Part shown: positions 1-10,683 of the stretch, piece after piece
Numbering within the stretch: the first letter of the stretch is position 1
Layout of the letters: each line of letters opens with the position of its first letter
Source of the DNA: Stachybotrys elegans
Taxonomy: Eukaryota > Ascomycota > Sordariomycetes > Hypocreales > Stachybotryaceae
Reading direction: 5' to 3'
Assembly (NCBI GenBank): GCA_020746835.1
Contig: JAGPNK010000019.1
Span: 248,001 to 312,000 of the forward strand
Length of the DNA: 64,000 nt
Program-made: the position numbers and the translations under genes
Notes under the pieces: model-generated
Database searches by the model: none
What the model was told of the DNA's origin: nothing
Seen by the model: only the letters and a program-made list of their open reading frames with translations

Positions 1-122
1 GAATGGCGAGCAGTGTTGTCTAGTTGATCACGACGAGTTGCCAAATAAAAATCGCCATACAGTACAATTGCATAGCAAACGCCCTTTCAATTCACCAAAA
101 ATAGCGCCCAATGGCATTTCCA

Positions 123-1584
123 CTACAAAAGCTCAGCTTCAATAATGCTCTGCGTTGCCAAGGGGGAACTCCAAATCTTCTTGGTCTTCATCCCCACCGA
201 CTGAAGGAGCCCTTCCCACATGGACTCAGTACGCTCGAATGAGGATAATTTGGCCATCATGAGAAGATCATACGCCGACGCTTGAGGATGCACATTTTCT
301 GCTGGAAGTATATGGTCGTGGATAAGTAGCTTGCTATAGCCTGGCTCCATGGCATCGCGGAGGTGAGAGAGGATCTTGCGGGAGGGTTCATCGGACCAGT
401 TATGGAGGATTGCATGTATGTAATAAGCACGGGCACCTTGAAACGTCAGTTCTCCGTCGGGCAATTAATGGAGTTTTTACTCGAATAGCATACGCACCTT
501 TGACTGGTTGTGGTGTGAAGAAATCGTGTGCTGCAACCTGTACTCCGGGAGGGCACTTGGCCAGTTCAAGTACCTCGGGCCGGTCTTGGAGTACCAGCCT
601 CGACGCGACATCAGGCTGTTCTGTTAGGATCTTGATGATGTCGTGACCGACGTTCCCTCCCACATCCACCAGAAGTGGCGTGGGAGAATCATTCGGCAGA
701 GAATCGCTCGGCTCCTCGTAGGGGTACAGATCGAGCATGCTTTTCTTGGTCATGACAGAGCCCATGATATTGTTGAAAGTAGCACCTTCTTTGGAGTTTT
801 GCTCGTAGTAGTCGTACATGGTTCCCTTGCACCCTTTGGTGTATTGGAATATTCCGTCGCCTTGAGAAGTAGGGTTCTTGTAGCCGGTTTTGGCGAGGTA
901 CTCCGGCATCTTGTAAAAGCAAGGGAGTGGCCCATCGTACCTACGTTCAGAGCCGAGGTCAGCAATCAGGACGAAGTTCTGAGGAAACTCGTAGGTTGTG
1001 TACAGATAATCAGGCCATGAACCAAAGACGGGCACAAGAAGGGACTTGGTAAAGGCCGTCTGCCGATAAGTACCTGCCGACACTTCTTCGAGCAGGTTGT
1101 TGGCAGCAAGATGACGAGTTAGTCGCGCTGTGCTCATGGTCAGCCAATCGAGTTCTCTGTATCACCCCCATCTCGTGTAGGTGGTGTGACGGGGACATAC
1201 CGAGAAGCTCCGGCTCAGCACCGGTCAATGCTGATAAGTCGGCATCGGTCTGTGGAAGATCACTACCAAGATGATGCCACTTTTCGAAAACTTGTAGGTC
1301 GCGGAAAATCTTCAGATAGGCGCCGAGAGCAGGCTGTGGACGAGTGTCTGTTAATTGCGTGATTCTATACAGCCATTTGCAATACATACTTCGGTCATAG
1401 CAAGCCGCGCTACAGTGTCCCATGGAGTCTCCAGACGGCTGATCAACGCGTATGCCGCACGGAGTGCCTTGATACGATCGCCGTCACTGCCAAAAGACGA
1501 CGCAGTGGTCCTTTCAAGCGTGTCAATGAAGCTGGTCGTGCTCACGGAGCTGTTCGTTGTGTTGGTCCCGTCGATAGCCGTCAT
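123..1584 (-). CDS. fungal O-methyltransferase (SAM-dependent, COMT-like)
   Basis: Likely transfers a methyl group from SAM to a hydroxyl of a secondary metabolite in the cytosol. Four exons join cleanly. Exon 1 starts at ATG 1584 and ends MTE before a GTATGT donor. Exon 2 opens PALGAYLKIF. Exon 3 opens ARLTRHLAANN and carries the SAM motif VDVGGNVGHD. The last exon begins GARAYYIHAILHNWSDE, where the His of ILHNWSDE is the usual catalytic base of plant- and fungal-type O-methyltransferases. The order (dimerisation helices, SAM fold, C-terminal LLMMAKL segment) and a length near 420 residues fit the family. It lies on the same strand as the P450 at 3656-5536 and near a terpene synthase, so a tailoring role is inferred. 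The substrate is unknown. No frame damage seen. Confidence 0.85.
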
Positions 1585-2276
1585 TGTGAGATTTATAATC
1601 TGAAAGATCAAAATTGGGCTACAACAACGAAGAAGATGAGGTATTAAGCCTTGCCACACTCAAAGAGATGGTCTGCACATGAGTCAACCTCAACTGGCAA
1701 GGTTATATAGCAGTCTTTAAGAAGACTATTTTCGGGAGATCCTGAGATGGGCAAAAGAGAGCGCACGGTGTTTCCTAAATAGAACATTGATCAAGTGACT
1801 TGTAAGACCACCCGGACCTCGCCCCATCGTCTCGTAAGGCGTTGTAAACATGCCATATTACGTGTATGTGACGCATCACTCTTCAGCTGCCATTGATGCC
1901 TACTGAGGCGTACGGAAAATGTAACCCAGGCCGTTAGCCGACATCAGCTCATTGGTCCGGGAGATAGCATAGCTGCAGGTCAATACAACGGAACGCGCGT
2001 TATGGAGGAGTTGAGGGATTAATTGACATACTTGCTGAATCACCCCCCATGTACACAAATGTTATAGTAATGCTCGCCAGATAGCTTGTAATAAATGAGG
2101 AAGGCACTGAGGAAGTAGTGTATACTGCTGATTCAGCGAGCGTAACTACTTTGCACCTCGATACCGCCTAAGTGATAAGACATAGGGTTGATATTAATTT
2201 CGCAGTTGATTGCCTACATGAGACGTTCAAGATGCGCGGCAAGGATACATAAAAATTAGACCGTTAATGGTGGGCG
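1585..2276. other. intergenic, no gene seen
   Basis: AT-rich stretch upstream of the O-methyltransferase. It must contain that gene's promoter. I see no open frame with protein-like sequence and no clear repeat. Confidence 0.5.
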
Positions 2277-3145
2277 TTGGTCTGTATACGTCGGATAGTG
2301 AGTTGTGTAGGCTTGCCGCACATCTTGCAAGCGGGTGGGGGCAGTTTGGGACTGGCTAATGTGCAAAACAACCCCCGCCCTTCTGTAAATTATACATTTT
2401 CCTTTACCGCTGTTGCCGGGCTGTGCGACGAACCCTGCTGGAAAGTTAAAATTGCACTTTGACCACGATAAAGCACGGCGCTAACATCCTGCTTTCACGT
2501 TGGCTGCCAACCTGGTATGTGGACGCCGGGCATCGGAGGTTCCGGATGTCTCCCAAGCACATTGGAACCAACGTTTGCATAAGCGACCCTCCAGGTCAGG
2601 CAACAAAAGTTCCCTGAATATGCACACAGTACCGCAAAGCACTTCTAGCATTTCTGTGAGATGTCTTGGCGTCAGCAATCCAACCCTCGGACGTGAAGGC
2701 AGCCAGAAAGACTTGGCCTTGGCGTGCTACCCTCATGACGAAAACATGCAATTATCCACTAAGTTGGTAGCTAGGGATTTATCGTTGGTGAAGGGGGCGG
2801 TTAGTCACTGTACAATCAGATCACTAACAAAGAAACGAGATAAGGAGGGCGCGTCTCTTGGTTGGTGGTCACTTTACTTGTGAACCACAGGCCAACGGGT
2901 ATTCCTCAAGCACGTGTTATAAATGCGAGTAGAAACCATTACCTCCTCTGGAGGTGTGCAGTACTTACCCTGCAGTCACGTCTCTGCATGTTCGCAGCCC
3001 CAATCATCTGATAAAAATCGCCTTTACCTAAACTTTCACCATGGCCTAGACACTTAAGCCTTCTATTCTATTTGTGCAAGGCTCCTTTCAACTACCTGAA
3101 GTCTATGGCAAACTGACTGTCGCCCTTAAGGCTCGTTATTTCCAT
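2277..3145 (+). repeat. segmental duplication, left copy (promoter plus 5' end of hydrolase)
   Basis: This block aligns by eye with 6003-6910. Shared landmarks in the same order are a GTGAGTTGTG-type start, GCCAACCTGGTATG, GATGTCTCCCAA, GGCAACAAAAGTTCCCTGA, CTTGGCGTCAGCAATCCAA, GAAACGAGATAAGGAGG, CACGTG followed by TATAA, and then the beginning of the alpha/beta hydrolase coding sequence. The copies differ by many substitutions and indels, so the duplication is not recent. The left copy ends where a dispersed repeat begins near 3151. Confidence 0.85.
2911..2922 (+). promoter_or_regulatory. CACGTG box next to TATAA, left duplicate
   Basis: CACGTG is followed at once by TTATAAAT, 130 bases before the ATG of the truncated hydrolase copy. 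The same CACGTG-nTATAA arrangement stands before the intact gene at 6721. CACGTG is the core site of bHLH (and some bZIP) regulators. Use here is inference. Confidence 0.4.
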
Positions 3146-3150
3146 ATCGG
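3041..3150 (+). pseudogene. truncated alpha/beta hydrolase duplicate
   Basis: The sequence matches the first ~35 codons of the intact hydrolase at 6817 (frame FVQGSFQLPEVYGKL versus FVQGSFQIPEVYSRL). Codon 3 is TAG where the intact gene has CAG, and coding similarity stops at about 3150, where the repeat unit begins. It therefore encodes no full protein. The C-to-T change in a CpA context is the type made by repeat-induced point mutation, but one site proves nothing. Confidence 0.8.
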
Positions 3151-3330
3151 TCAATCGAATTTTCTAACCAATTGTTACCTGTTGATCTGGTATTGTCTTT
3201 ATCGTCAGAGGGGGCCTCCTCGAAGTCACTGGTCTGTATCCCATTGGGGCACACGAACGGGACTAGGGGTAGTGCCTAGTGCCTTGGTAACCAATGCAGT
3301 TATAAACAGTAGAGAGAAACAATAACAAGG
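3151..3330 (+). repeat. dispersed repeat family, copy A
   Basis: Contains the family core GGGGGCCTCCTCGAAGTCAC, then CCCATTGGGGCACACGAACG. It opens with TCGAATTTTCTAACCAATTG, which is the reverse complement of parts of copies at 20.2 and 27.2 kb. A tail (about 3265-3330) with CCAATGCAGT and AGAGAAACAATAACAA resembles 38400-38455. It sits exactly at the break of the duplicated hydrolase fragment. Confidence 0.75.
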
Positions 3331-3655
3331 CTATTATCAGGCTGCCCTTGTATATAGGGTAGCCAACTGGCCGAGTGGCTAAGCCACAGGTAGCTGTGAG
3401 CACTGTCACAAGCCATACATGCGCAGGCATGCAATGCCATGGGATATCGAGCTGGCTTCACGTACGGAGGGCTGGTGCGGGGTCTAGCGGCAAGTTAGAT
3501 GACAATTCATACCGAAATAACAGATACAGATGCCACATGGGAGGCTCTGACGGTGCCCGGCTGGGAAGCTTCATTTGACTCATCTCCAATCTATAATATA
3601 TAAAGCTGCTAATGAAACATACTCCTCGCCCCCTTACTCACCCTACTGGTGACTA
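3331..3655. other. intergenic, no gene seen
   Basis: Short stretch between repeat copy A and the 3' end of the P450. No supported feature. Confidence 0.5.
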
Positions 3656-5536
3656 TTAAAACTTTACACGCACCCCCTTACTCTCTGGAGATACCTCACC
3701 AATGAAACAGTCTCGAACGATGTCGATGTCTCTCTCCTTGTAAGTCTCATGCAGTTCAAGCTGAAGCCGGCGAAATATACTTGCAGTGGTAATATATAAC
3801 TCTGCAAGTGCAAGACTGCGTGGAACAATCAGAAATAGTTTATGTACTTGTCTGGGGTGAGCATACTTCATTCCCAAACACATGCGGCTACCTCTTCCGA
3901 ATGGGAGGTAGTTTCGACTGATATGTTCAAGATCTGGATTATTGGACAGCCACCTGCTTGGGCGAAACTGCATTGGCTGATCGAAAACATCAGGGTCCAG
4001 AAGGATACTCCTCAGCGTCATACTGACAGGGGTCTAAACAAGGAATCAGCCTTAGCACAGTTGAGAAACCCAGCCTTGTCGTCCCACTCACCCCTCGAGG
4101 AATTACCCAGTCTTTATATACAAGAGACTCGTTTGGTGACACAAGCGGAAGCCGGGAAGTGACCAGAGCGGTTATCCTAAGCGACTCTTTGATGATTGCA
4201 CTCTGCAGGAGCTTGTTAGTAAACTTGTTTTATAACAGTGAAGTGAAACTTTACGTACCAGCCATGGGAGATTCTTCAACTCGGAGACCGATGGCCTATC
4301 TTCTGGGTCCGGCATTAATGTAACCAGTTCTTCCCGCAGTCTGGGCAGTATATGTTCCTTGTTTTCCAGGATATAAAACGTTATCGTTGTTAGTACTCTG
4401 CCGGTTGTCTCGCCTCCTGCTGCGATGGCAACGAAACCCTCTTGTGCCATCCGTTTGTGATGTTTTTCATGCTTGCCTAGAGCCCTGTTTGTCAGAATGC
4501 TCTCAAAAATATTGTCATTCTGAGGATGCTTCTTTCTTTGAGCCAATAATGCCTGTGACTCCATGTCCTAAATACAAGAATGAGGATCAGGACCGTGTAG
4601 GCATAGTGTGAGAGGATTGCCCTTACTCGTCGAAGTTTGACAACTCTGGCTATATCGGGGATGATGATTTCCAAAGGTCTAACAGGTAGGGCTAAAGCAA
4701 GCGGTATGACCCATGTGAACTGTTTGATCAAAGGCGTCAAAAGAGCTATTGCTTGAATTGTGCTCTTCCACCCGGCGGCCTTTTTCTCATCCTGCAGCAA
4801 TTGCATGGACTCGGTGAAGCAGAAATCGGTTAACGTGTCGGTTGTAAATGCTAAATAGTTTAAGCGGAGCTCTGCCCAACCGTCACGCCTTATTTGTTCG
4901 CTGATTCTGTTCAAGAGTATATCGACCATGTCGTAAATCCGCGTTTCGGATCGGGCAACCGATACTGTAGAAAACAAGGGACTTATAGCGGCACGGCGTC
5001 GGCGGTGTATGGCATGTGATACAGTACCGAAGACTAGAGAAGTTAGAAAAGAGAGGCCTGTTCACCAGATACAGAGCATACCGCCGTCAGGAGTTCCTGT
5101 CATGTGGGCGGCTGGGGGGTATTTATCACGGGTTCCCTAATAATACACCACCCGTGAGTGTCTGATCTCCAAAACCCTTGGAGTTTCTTACATTGGCTGC
5201 GTTTGAATACAGTGTTTCACTCCATGATGAGTCTTCAATGTGAATCTCGTTGGGATTAATGCGGACAATCGGACCTAGAATGGTTTCATGAGACAGAATT
5301 TCGCAGGCGACTATGAACCACTTACCATACAATTGATGCATACGCTTGATTTCATGCATGAATTGTCCCCGAGGCAGTACCCAGAGATCAAAGTACGCTT
5401 CGTACCACCCAGTGGCCGCAGCGAGCTTTGGCCCAGGGAACTTGGCCAAAGGATGGAAGTAAAGCCGATAGGTAATTAGTGCTGTGGTGTAAAGAAGGAC
5501 GACAGCCATGACATGAAGCCCTGGAATGCTTGACAT
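3656..5536 (-). CDS. cytochrome P450 monooxygenase, multi-exon
   Basis: Heme-thiolate oxygenase, probably ER-anchored by the N-terminal helix MAVVLLYTTALITYRL. The raw frames look broken, but splicing restores one protein of about 500 residues with six to seven introns. In order: KFPGPKLAA proline hinge; YGPIVRINPNEIHI; TPDGGML then FFGTVSHAIHRRRRAAISPLF; I-helix AIAAGGETTGR; K-helix ESLR; WVIPRG then TPVSMTLRSILLDP; FRPSRWL; heme loop FGRGSRMCLGM; ending GVRVKF. These are hallmarks of fungal P450s of secondary metabolism (trichodiene-oxygenase-like class). It lies between two copies of a duplicated block and on the same strand as the O-methyltransferase. An oxygenation step for the nearby terpene synthase product is inferred. 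Confidence 0.88.
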
Positions 5537-6002
5537 CGTCTCGTGTCAGCAAGCAAGATTGCCCAAACAAAGGGTGATCAACTCAGTGTCGAGAGAAGCC
5601 CAGATCCAGACACACAACTTATTGTGATGGTGTAATATCTGACTTCCTTTGACTGTCTCCTGTCTGTTGCCTGGATGGTGTGGAGGTATCTCTTGGCGCC
5701 CTAGATAAGCATGTCTTCGTACTAATCCACCCACATAGAATCCTGAGACCTCAAGTTTATTTGTACTGAGTACTCATCAATGCAGTAACATACCCTCAAA
5801 TGTTGGATGTAGTTAGTACAAAATGCCGTAATAGGGGGAGCGCAACAACCTCCGCACCTTGCCACCATTAAAGAGATAAGACAGAGAGTGCCCTGATGTT
5901 GTGATTGCCCGCCCAAAAAGGCTGTTGGGGTCCATAACAAGGATAAATTACAAGTCAGACGGTTGAATATGCAAGTTGGTTCACAAAGTTCTTTCTCTCT
6001 GC
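5537..6002. other. intergenic (P450 promoter side)
   Basis: Between the P450 start and the right copy of the segmental duplication. No protein-like frame. Confidence 0.5.
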
Positions 6003-6910
6003 ATATTTGACGGTGAGTTGTGCAGGTGTTCTGTACGAGGTTATCAGCGCGTGGGGGCAGCGTAGGATTTGCTTGGCCTCGGCCTGTCAAGCCCCAATGC
6101 GCAAATGGACACCTACACGTTCTCCTTTGCCACCATGCTGTGCCAGACTATGACATCCTCGCTCAACCATGTTTACCTGTTAGAATTGCACAATGGTCAT
6201 GATAAAGCTCGGGGCTTACATCCTGTTTCGACATTTGACCGCCAACCTGGTATGAGTCAGCGTCGGGCAACGGAGTTCCCGATGTCTCCCAAACATCTTG
6301 GAACCAACATTTGCACATGTATGCAACCCTCCATGTCAGGCAACAAAAGTTCCCTGACTCAGGAACCCGCGCGCCAAAGTACCCCTAACATGTCCTTATC
6401 ATCTCTTGGCGTCAGCAATCCAAGGCATCAGCCTGAGAGCTGGCGAAATGTGCATGACTTACGCTATTATTGGCTATGATACCAGTCAAGAGGGCTCATG
6501 TGATTTGCACATTGTACCTTCGTGACAAAAGTACCTAACTAATTATATCCATTACGTCGCTAGCCGGGAACTTACTCACTCCCAGGGGGTACGTATACTC
6601 GTATAGCCAGGCCACCAAGGTAGAAACGAGATAAGGAGGTCGGGAGTCTGTTAGTTGGCAACCAGGTTACTTGTGAGCCCCCTCCCCCTTCCCCCTCCCA
6701 CCTCCGCACATATTTTCGAGCACGTGCTATAAGTGCCACTAGAGACCAGCCATTGCTTCTTTTGCAAGCCTGCAAGCCTGATCACATCGCTAGTTACCTT
6801 TCTCTAAATTTTCAACATGACTCAGATTCTCAAGCCTTCTATACTATTTGTTCAAGGGTCTTTCCAAATACCCGAGGTATATAGCAGGTTAACTGCTGCC
6901 CTTGAGGCTC
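6003..6910 (+). repeat. segmental duplication, right copy
   Basis: Counterpart of 2277-3145, with the same ordered landmarks. It runs through the CACGTG/TATAA promoter into the 5' end of the intact alpha/beta hydrolase gene, which shows that this copy is the functional source or the surviving duplicate. Confidence 0.85.
6721..6732 (+). promoter_or_regulatory. CACGTG box next to TATAA, intact hydrolase promoter
   Basis: CACGTG followed by CTATAAG, 96 bases upstream of the hydrolase ATG. Retained in both duplicates although much of the flanking sequence has diverged. Confidence 0.45.
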
Positions 6911-7596
6911 GTCATTTTCACGTCGTTCACCCCAAGCTCCCTAGCCTGATAGGCCAGGAGAAGCCGGATTTTGCTACAAAATCTTTGGTCGAAGATGCCG
7001 AAGCTGTCCAGAGCGAGCTCAAGAGGCTTGTTGAGGTTGAAGGAAAACCCGTTCTGGTTGTCATGCATTCGTACGGAGGTCTGGTAGGCAGCCAAGCGGT
7101 ACCAGAGGAACTCACCTGGGCAAAGCGAAATGAAAAGGGTCTGGCTGGCGGTGTTATCCATTTGTTCTACTTTGCGGCGTTCATCTTGACAATTGGCCAA
7201 TCTGTTCTTGGTACATTTGGGGAATCGTCTAACAACATTGTCTACCCTGACGGCCGCTTCAGCCTCAAGGATGCCGCCAACATACTCTACAATGATCTAC
7301 CTCCCAAGGAAGCCCAGTTCTGGGAGTCCAAGATCATCAACCAATCTTACGCTGTCCAAAGCACTGAGGTCACGCGGGCTGCCTACCTGTACCTTCCCTC
7401 GACCTACATGATCTGTCAGAATGACCAGGCTGCCCCTGCCCAGTATCAGGAGATGTTCGCTGCTACTGCACATGCGGATATTCTTAAGATAGAAGCCGGG
7501 CACTCCCCTTGGTTCACGAAGAATGAAGAACTGGTGGACTCGATTGAGAAAACTGCCACGGAGGCTTTCGAAAAGCTGTCCAAGGACTGCGAATAG
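6817..7596 (+). CDS. alpha/beta hydrolase, 259 aa, single exon
   Basis: Small alpha/beta hydrolase of the plant-esterase/salicylate-esterase-like type common near fungal biosynthetic genes. Visible features: strand beta-1 SILFVQGSF; nucleophile elbow VVMHSYGG with Ser85; acid candidate Asp203 in CQNDQ; catalytic His229 in EAGHSPW. The length is normal. The ATG is in context AACATGA and is preceded by a TATAA at about 90 bases. A truncated duplicate of its promoter and first ~35 codons lies at 3041. The substrate is unknown. An ester or lactone in the local pathway is a guess. Confidence 0.85.
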   Translation: MTQILKPSILFVQGSFQIPEVYSRLTAALEARHFHVVHPKLPSLIGQEKPDFATKSLVEDAEAVQSELKRLVEVEGKPVLVVMHSYGGLVGSQAVPEELTWAKRNEKGLAGGVIHLFYFAAFILTIGQSVLGTFGESSNNIVYPDGRFSLKDAANILYNDLPPKEAQFWESKIINQSYAVQSTEVTRAAYLYLPSTYMICQNDQAAPAQYQEMFAATAHADILKIEAGHSPWFTKNEELVDSIEKTATEAFEKLSKDCE

Positions 7597-8109
7597 GCAG
7601 GCGGGAAGCAAGTTTATGTCCGCATTGGGACGCAGACCCAGCCACATGTTCAAGCAGGGGATTATTTCAGCGTGGTTCATTACAGTTTCCTAGGAAGTCT
7701 TTAAGTCCCTAAATCAAGATATATTCCCAGCTCGCGATATAATTCCTATTCATCGCGCGACTGGCGATGTGTCTTCATGCAGATGCCTCAAACGGTGAGT
7801 ATCTGCTTCGACTCGATCGCTTTTCTGTAAGAAATCACGTTTTTTAGAGGGAATAATCTATATACATCTACAATATGCCGCTCCGCTCAGGTGCAGTGCA
7901 GTCTTCGGATCATCTATTCCGAGGTGGTTGGAAAAATAAGGGCGCAGCAAGTTAGCTTATGCCAGCTTTTAGGGGTATTTAATCCTCGTGCCGCCCCGTC
8001 AAAATTACAGTGACCTTGTTCCCAAAAAGGTATTGCAACCACAAACCTCAGCAATTTTGTATTCACTTTTCCAAATCACCGTTTTCGGCGGTGTATTTTC
8101 TCCTCCACA
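7597..8109. other. intergenic, no gene seen
   Basis: AT-rich spacer between the hydrolase and the methyltransferase. It should hold the methyltransferase promoter. No supported feature. Confidence 0.5.
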
Positions 8110-9177
8110 ATGACAATGCGGGCTGGACCAGACGGCTATGTGATGACGAAGCCAGATGACGCGGTATTCTCTATTAGATTCGTTTTCAAGAGTATCTTCG
8201 TGCTAACAAGTATTCCATAGACCGAAAAGAGTCGGCTAGGTCTGTCAGGACACTTGGAGTCAAAAGATTCAACACTAACAGATTTAACAGATCTCCAGCA
8301 TTATATCTGGTTACTGACTCTAGGTGGCAATCTTCACCTCACACCGCTTCCCGAGAATCTTCATAAGATACTGGACATTGGGACTGGAACGGGTGTATGG
8401 GCTGCAGAAATGGCCCGTGCCTGGCCGAATACACAAATAATAGCTACAGACCTGGTGCTCCCGCAATCGATGTCGACGTTACCCAACCTGACATTTCAGA
8501 AACACGATGCTGATTCCCCTTGGCCTTTCGAGGAAGGCTGCTTTGACTTCATACATGGCCGCATGCTGGCATCGGGAATCCATGATTGGCCCGGGCTCCT
8601 GGAAAAGACATATCGGTTCTTGGTTCCGGGTGGCCTTTTGGAGCTCTTGGATGTCTCTCATCCATTCAGAGCCAAACTTCAATCGGCGGATAATGCCGAA
8701 ACCTCACCCTTCATAAGGTTCGGGCATTTGGCGCAGAGAAGCTGGGAGAATAACGGACTTGACTATTATGCAACCGCCAAGCATTCAGAAAGGATGAAGC
8801 AGTTAGGCTTTGTTGGTATCACCAAACGTACCTTCCAATGGCCACTTGGAGACTGGCCGGAATCCCAGCAAGACAAGAAAATTGGGAAACTAACCCTTGA
8901 GAACTTTTCTTCTTTTATAGCCACCGCAGGAGTAGCTATTTTGACCCGAGATGGTTTCATGGATGAGGACGAGGCAAAGGCAGCGGTTTCTGCTGCAGAG
9001 CAGGATTTGCAGCACAATCATAACCAGAAGGGGTTTTATTTGACCATGTTAGGCCACACTTTCTCTCTACATTGTGTTGCTCATTTTTGTTATCGAACTA
9101 ACGTGTCTTGACAGGGTCATGCATACAGCTTCAAGGGCCCGCATGTGAAGCTGGAACAACATCAAGAAGAGTCATAG
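8110..9177 (+). CDS. SAM-dependent methyltransferase (LaeA/TAM-like fold)
   Basis: Class I methyltransferase, cytosolic or nuclear. Exon 1 (8110-8163) encodes MTMRAGPDGYVMTKPDDA. Intron 8164-8220 ends TTCCATAG. Exon 2 continues TEKSRLGLSGHLESKD and QHYIWLLTLGG. SAM motif I is ILDIGTGTGVWAAEMA, followed by ATDLVLPQ, DADSPWPF and FLVPGGLLELLDV, which resemble the LaeA-like family in fungal clusters. The 3' end is uncertain. A canonical intron (donor GTTAGG, branch CTAAC) gives a stop at 9148, whereas a very short alternative intron gives a stop at 9177. It may be a tailoring methyltransferase or a LaeA-like regulator; the sequence does not decide. Confidence 0.8.
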
Positions 9178-9399
9178 CTGCCCATACGTGATACATGTCT
9201 TGAGAGTTTAGTAATAAGGCAGCTGCAAAGATATCTTAATTAAAATCTTCTCCGCAATAAACCCTTGCCAAGCTCGTGCTACTCAGAGAGATAATTAAGA
9301 GCATAAATGTAGCTACTCCTTTATAGCATTCTCACTGCATCTACCACACACTAGTATGGTTATGAGTAGGATATTAGAAGGTAAAGTATATAGCAGCCG

Positions 9400-10683
9400 T
9401 TAGACCAGATTCTCAACCGAAACGCTGGGACTGCTCCTCCCTGCTGTAGCCACAACAGTATATGTATCGAGCTCATGCTCAGTCCCTTCCCGACGCTGAG
9501 TGCTTCGAATAGTAGTGACGGAATGTTTGGATATGCCTGACTGCTTCACCTGTCCGACGTCTGACAGTGCACCGGAATGGCTCTGAGAGCTAGGGGTAGA
9601 GCGAAGTCGACTAAAGGACTTTGATAGCATCGGTTTGGAGCGAAACGACTTGGGTAATTTGTCCCTGACTAAGCTGCCAAAGAATGGCAAGCAAGCAGAT
9701 ATGATGGCCGCGTTTGGTTCGATAAAAGTTCCTATAGACGCTGCAAAGACAGATTCTAGTCAAGTAAGCTTATGCCAACCCGAGAAGTTGGGGTTATCTT
9801 AACGGACTGGAGAGATCATTGATATCTAGCGTACCGGTCGCAGCTCCTCTGTATGTGCTGGCTATGCAGGCGCTGTGCACGCTGCGTTAGCAGTAGTCGT
9901 AAGATAAAGCGGATGTCTCTCATACATTGAGCCCAAGGCGAGAGAGCCTGCTACTAGAGACTTTTGAACGCCTCTCATCTGTAGCCTCCAGACCGGAAGA
10001 ATTGGGATAGCGAGTATGAGCCAGTCAATGATGAAGTTGGGAACAGAGTTACCCCAGAGGTAGCTCAATAGGTCGATGCATGTTCCCGGTATCATCGGCT
10101 TCCACGCTTTCTCAATAGGGGTGCATTGAAAAATCGTGACAAAGAACGTAGCAATACCCCAAGCCCAGGACAGACCAAGTAGAATGTAGATATGTATGCG
10201 TGTCATTCTGTTGTGACCAAATATTCGGTTGTAGGAAAACAAAATAGAAGTTTTGACGGTGACGATCAGGATAGTGTAGCCGAGCGCTGGCCAGTAGAAC
10301 ATCTAGAATGGGTTAATACAGTTCTTGGAGATGAATACCGGGATTTGACTTGGATTCTCACCTTAAACAGCCACTCTATCTCCTCCGGAGACAACTCATT
10401 GAAGGGTTTGCCCTCACCTCCTTTGATGGCGACTTTGGATGGCTTCTGATTAGTACTGATGCTACATGTCTCTGTATTTTGGAGAGTACTCACGCACGTA
10501 ACCCCCTCCCGAGTTTGTCCACAGCATGGCAACGGCAAAAACCAGAAGATAGTCGTCCACACCCAGGAGGCCTTTCCGGCGAATCCATATACGTGCAAAT
10601 GTACATAGGCTGGACACAGCGGCTAGTATGGTAATGATGATTATGGCATTTCTGCCGTCAGTTGCTATGTCGGTCGACGCCAT
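9400..10683 (-). CDS. fungal rhodopsin-domain (PTH11-like) integral membrane protein
   Basis: Seven-helix fungal membrane protein of the family found beside satratoxin and other clusters; function unknown. Starting at ATG 10683, helix 1 is AIIIITILAAVSSLCTFARI, then the signature GVDDYLLVFAVAML. A second short exon encodes KPFNELSPEEIEWLFK. A long exon carries YTILIVTVKTSILFSYNRIF, GIATFFVTIFQCTPIEKAW, PGTCID and WLILAIPILPVWRL. The final exon has FIEPNAAIISACLPFF-like sequence followed by a Ser/Thr-rich cytosolic tail. Three introns are inferred. Exact borders of the last exon are approximate. Confidence 0.78.

Noticed and set aside
3656..5536. P450 appears broken into five frames
   Set aside because: All breaks are removed by credible introns in phase, so it is an intact gene rather than a pseudogene.
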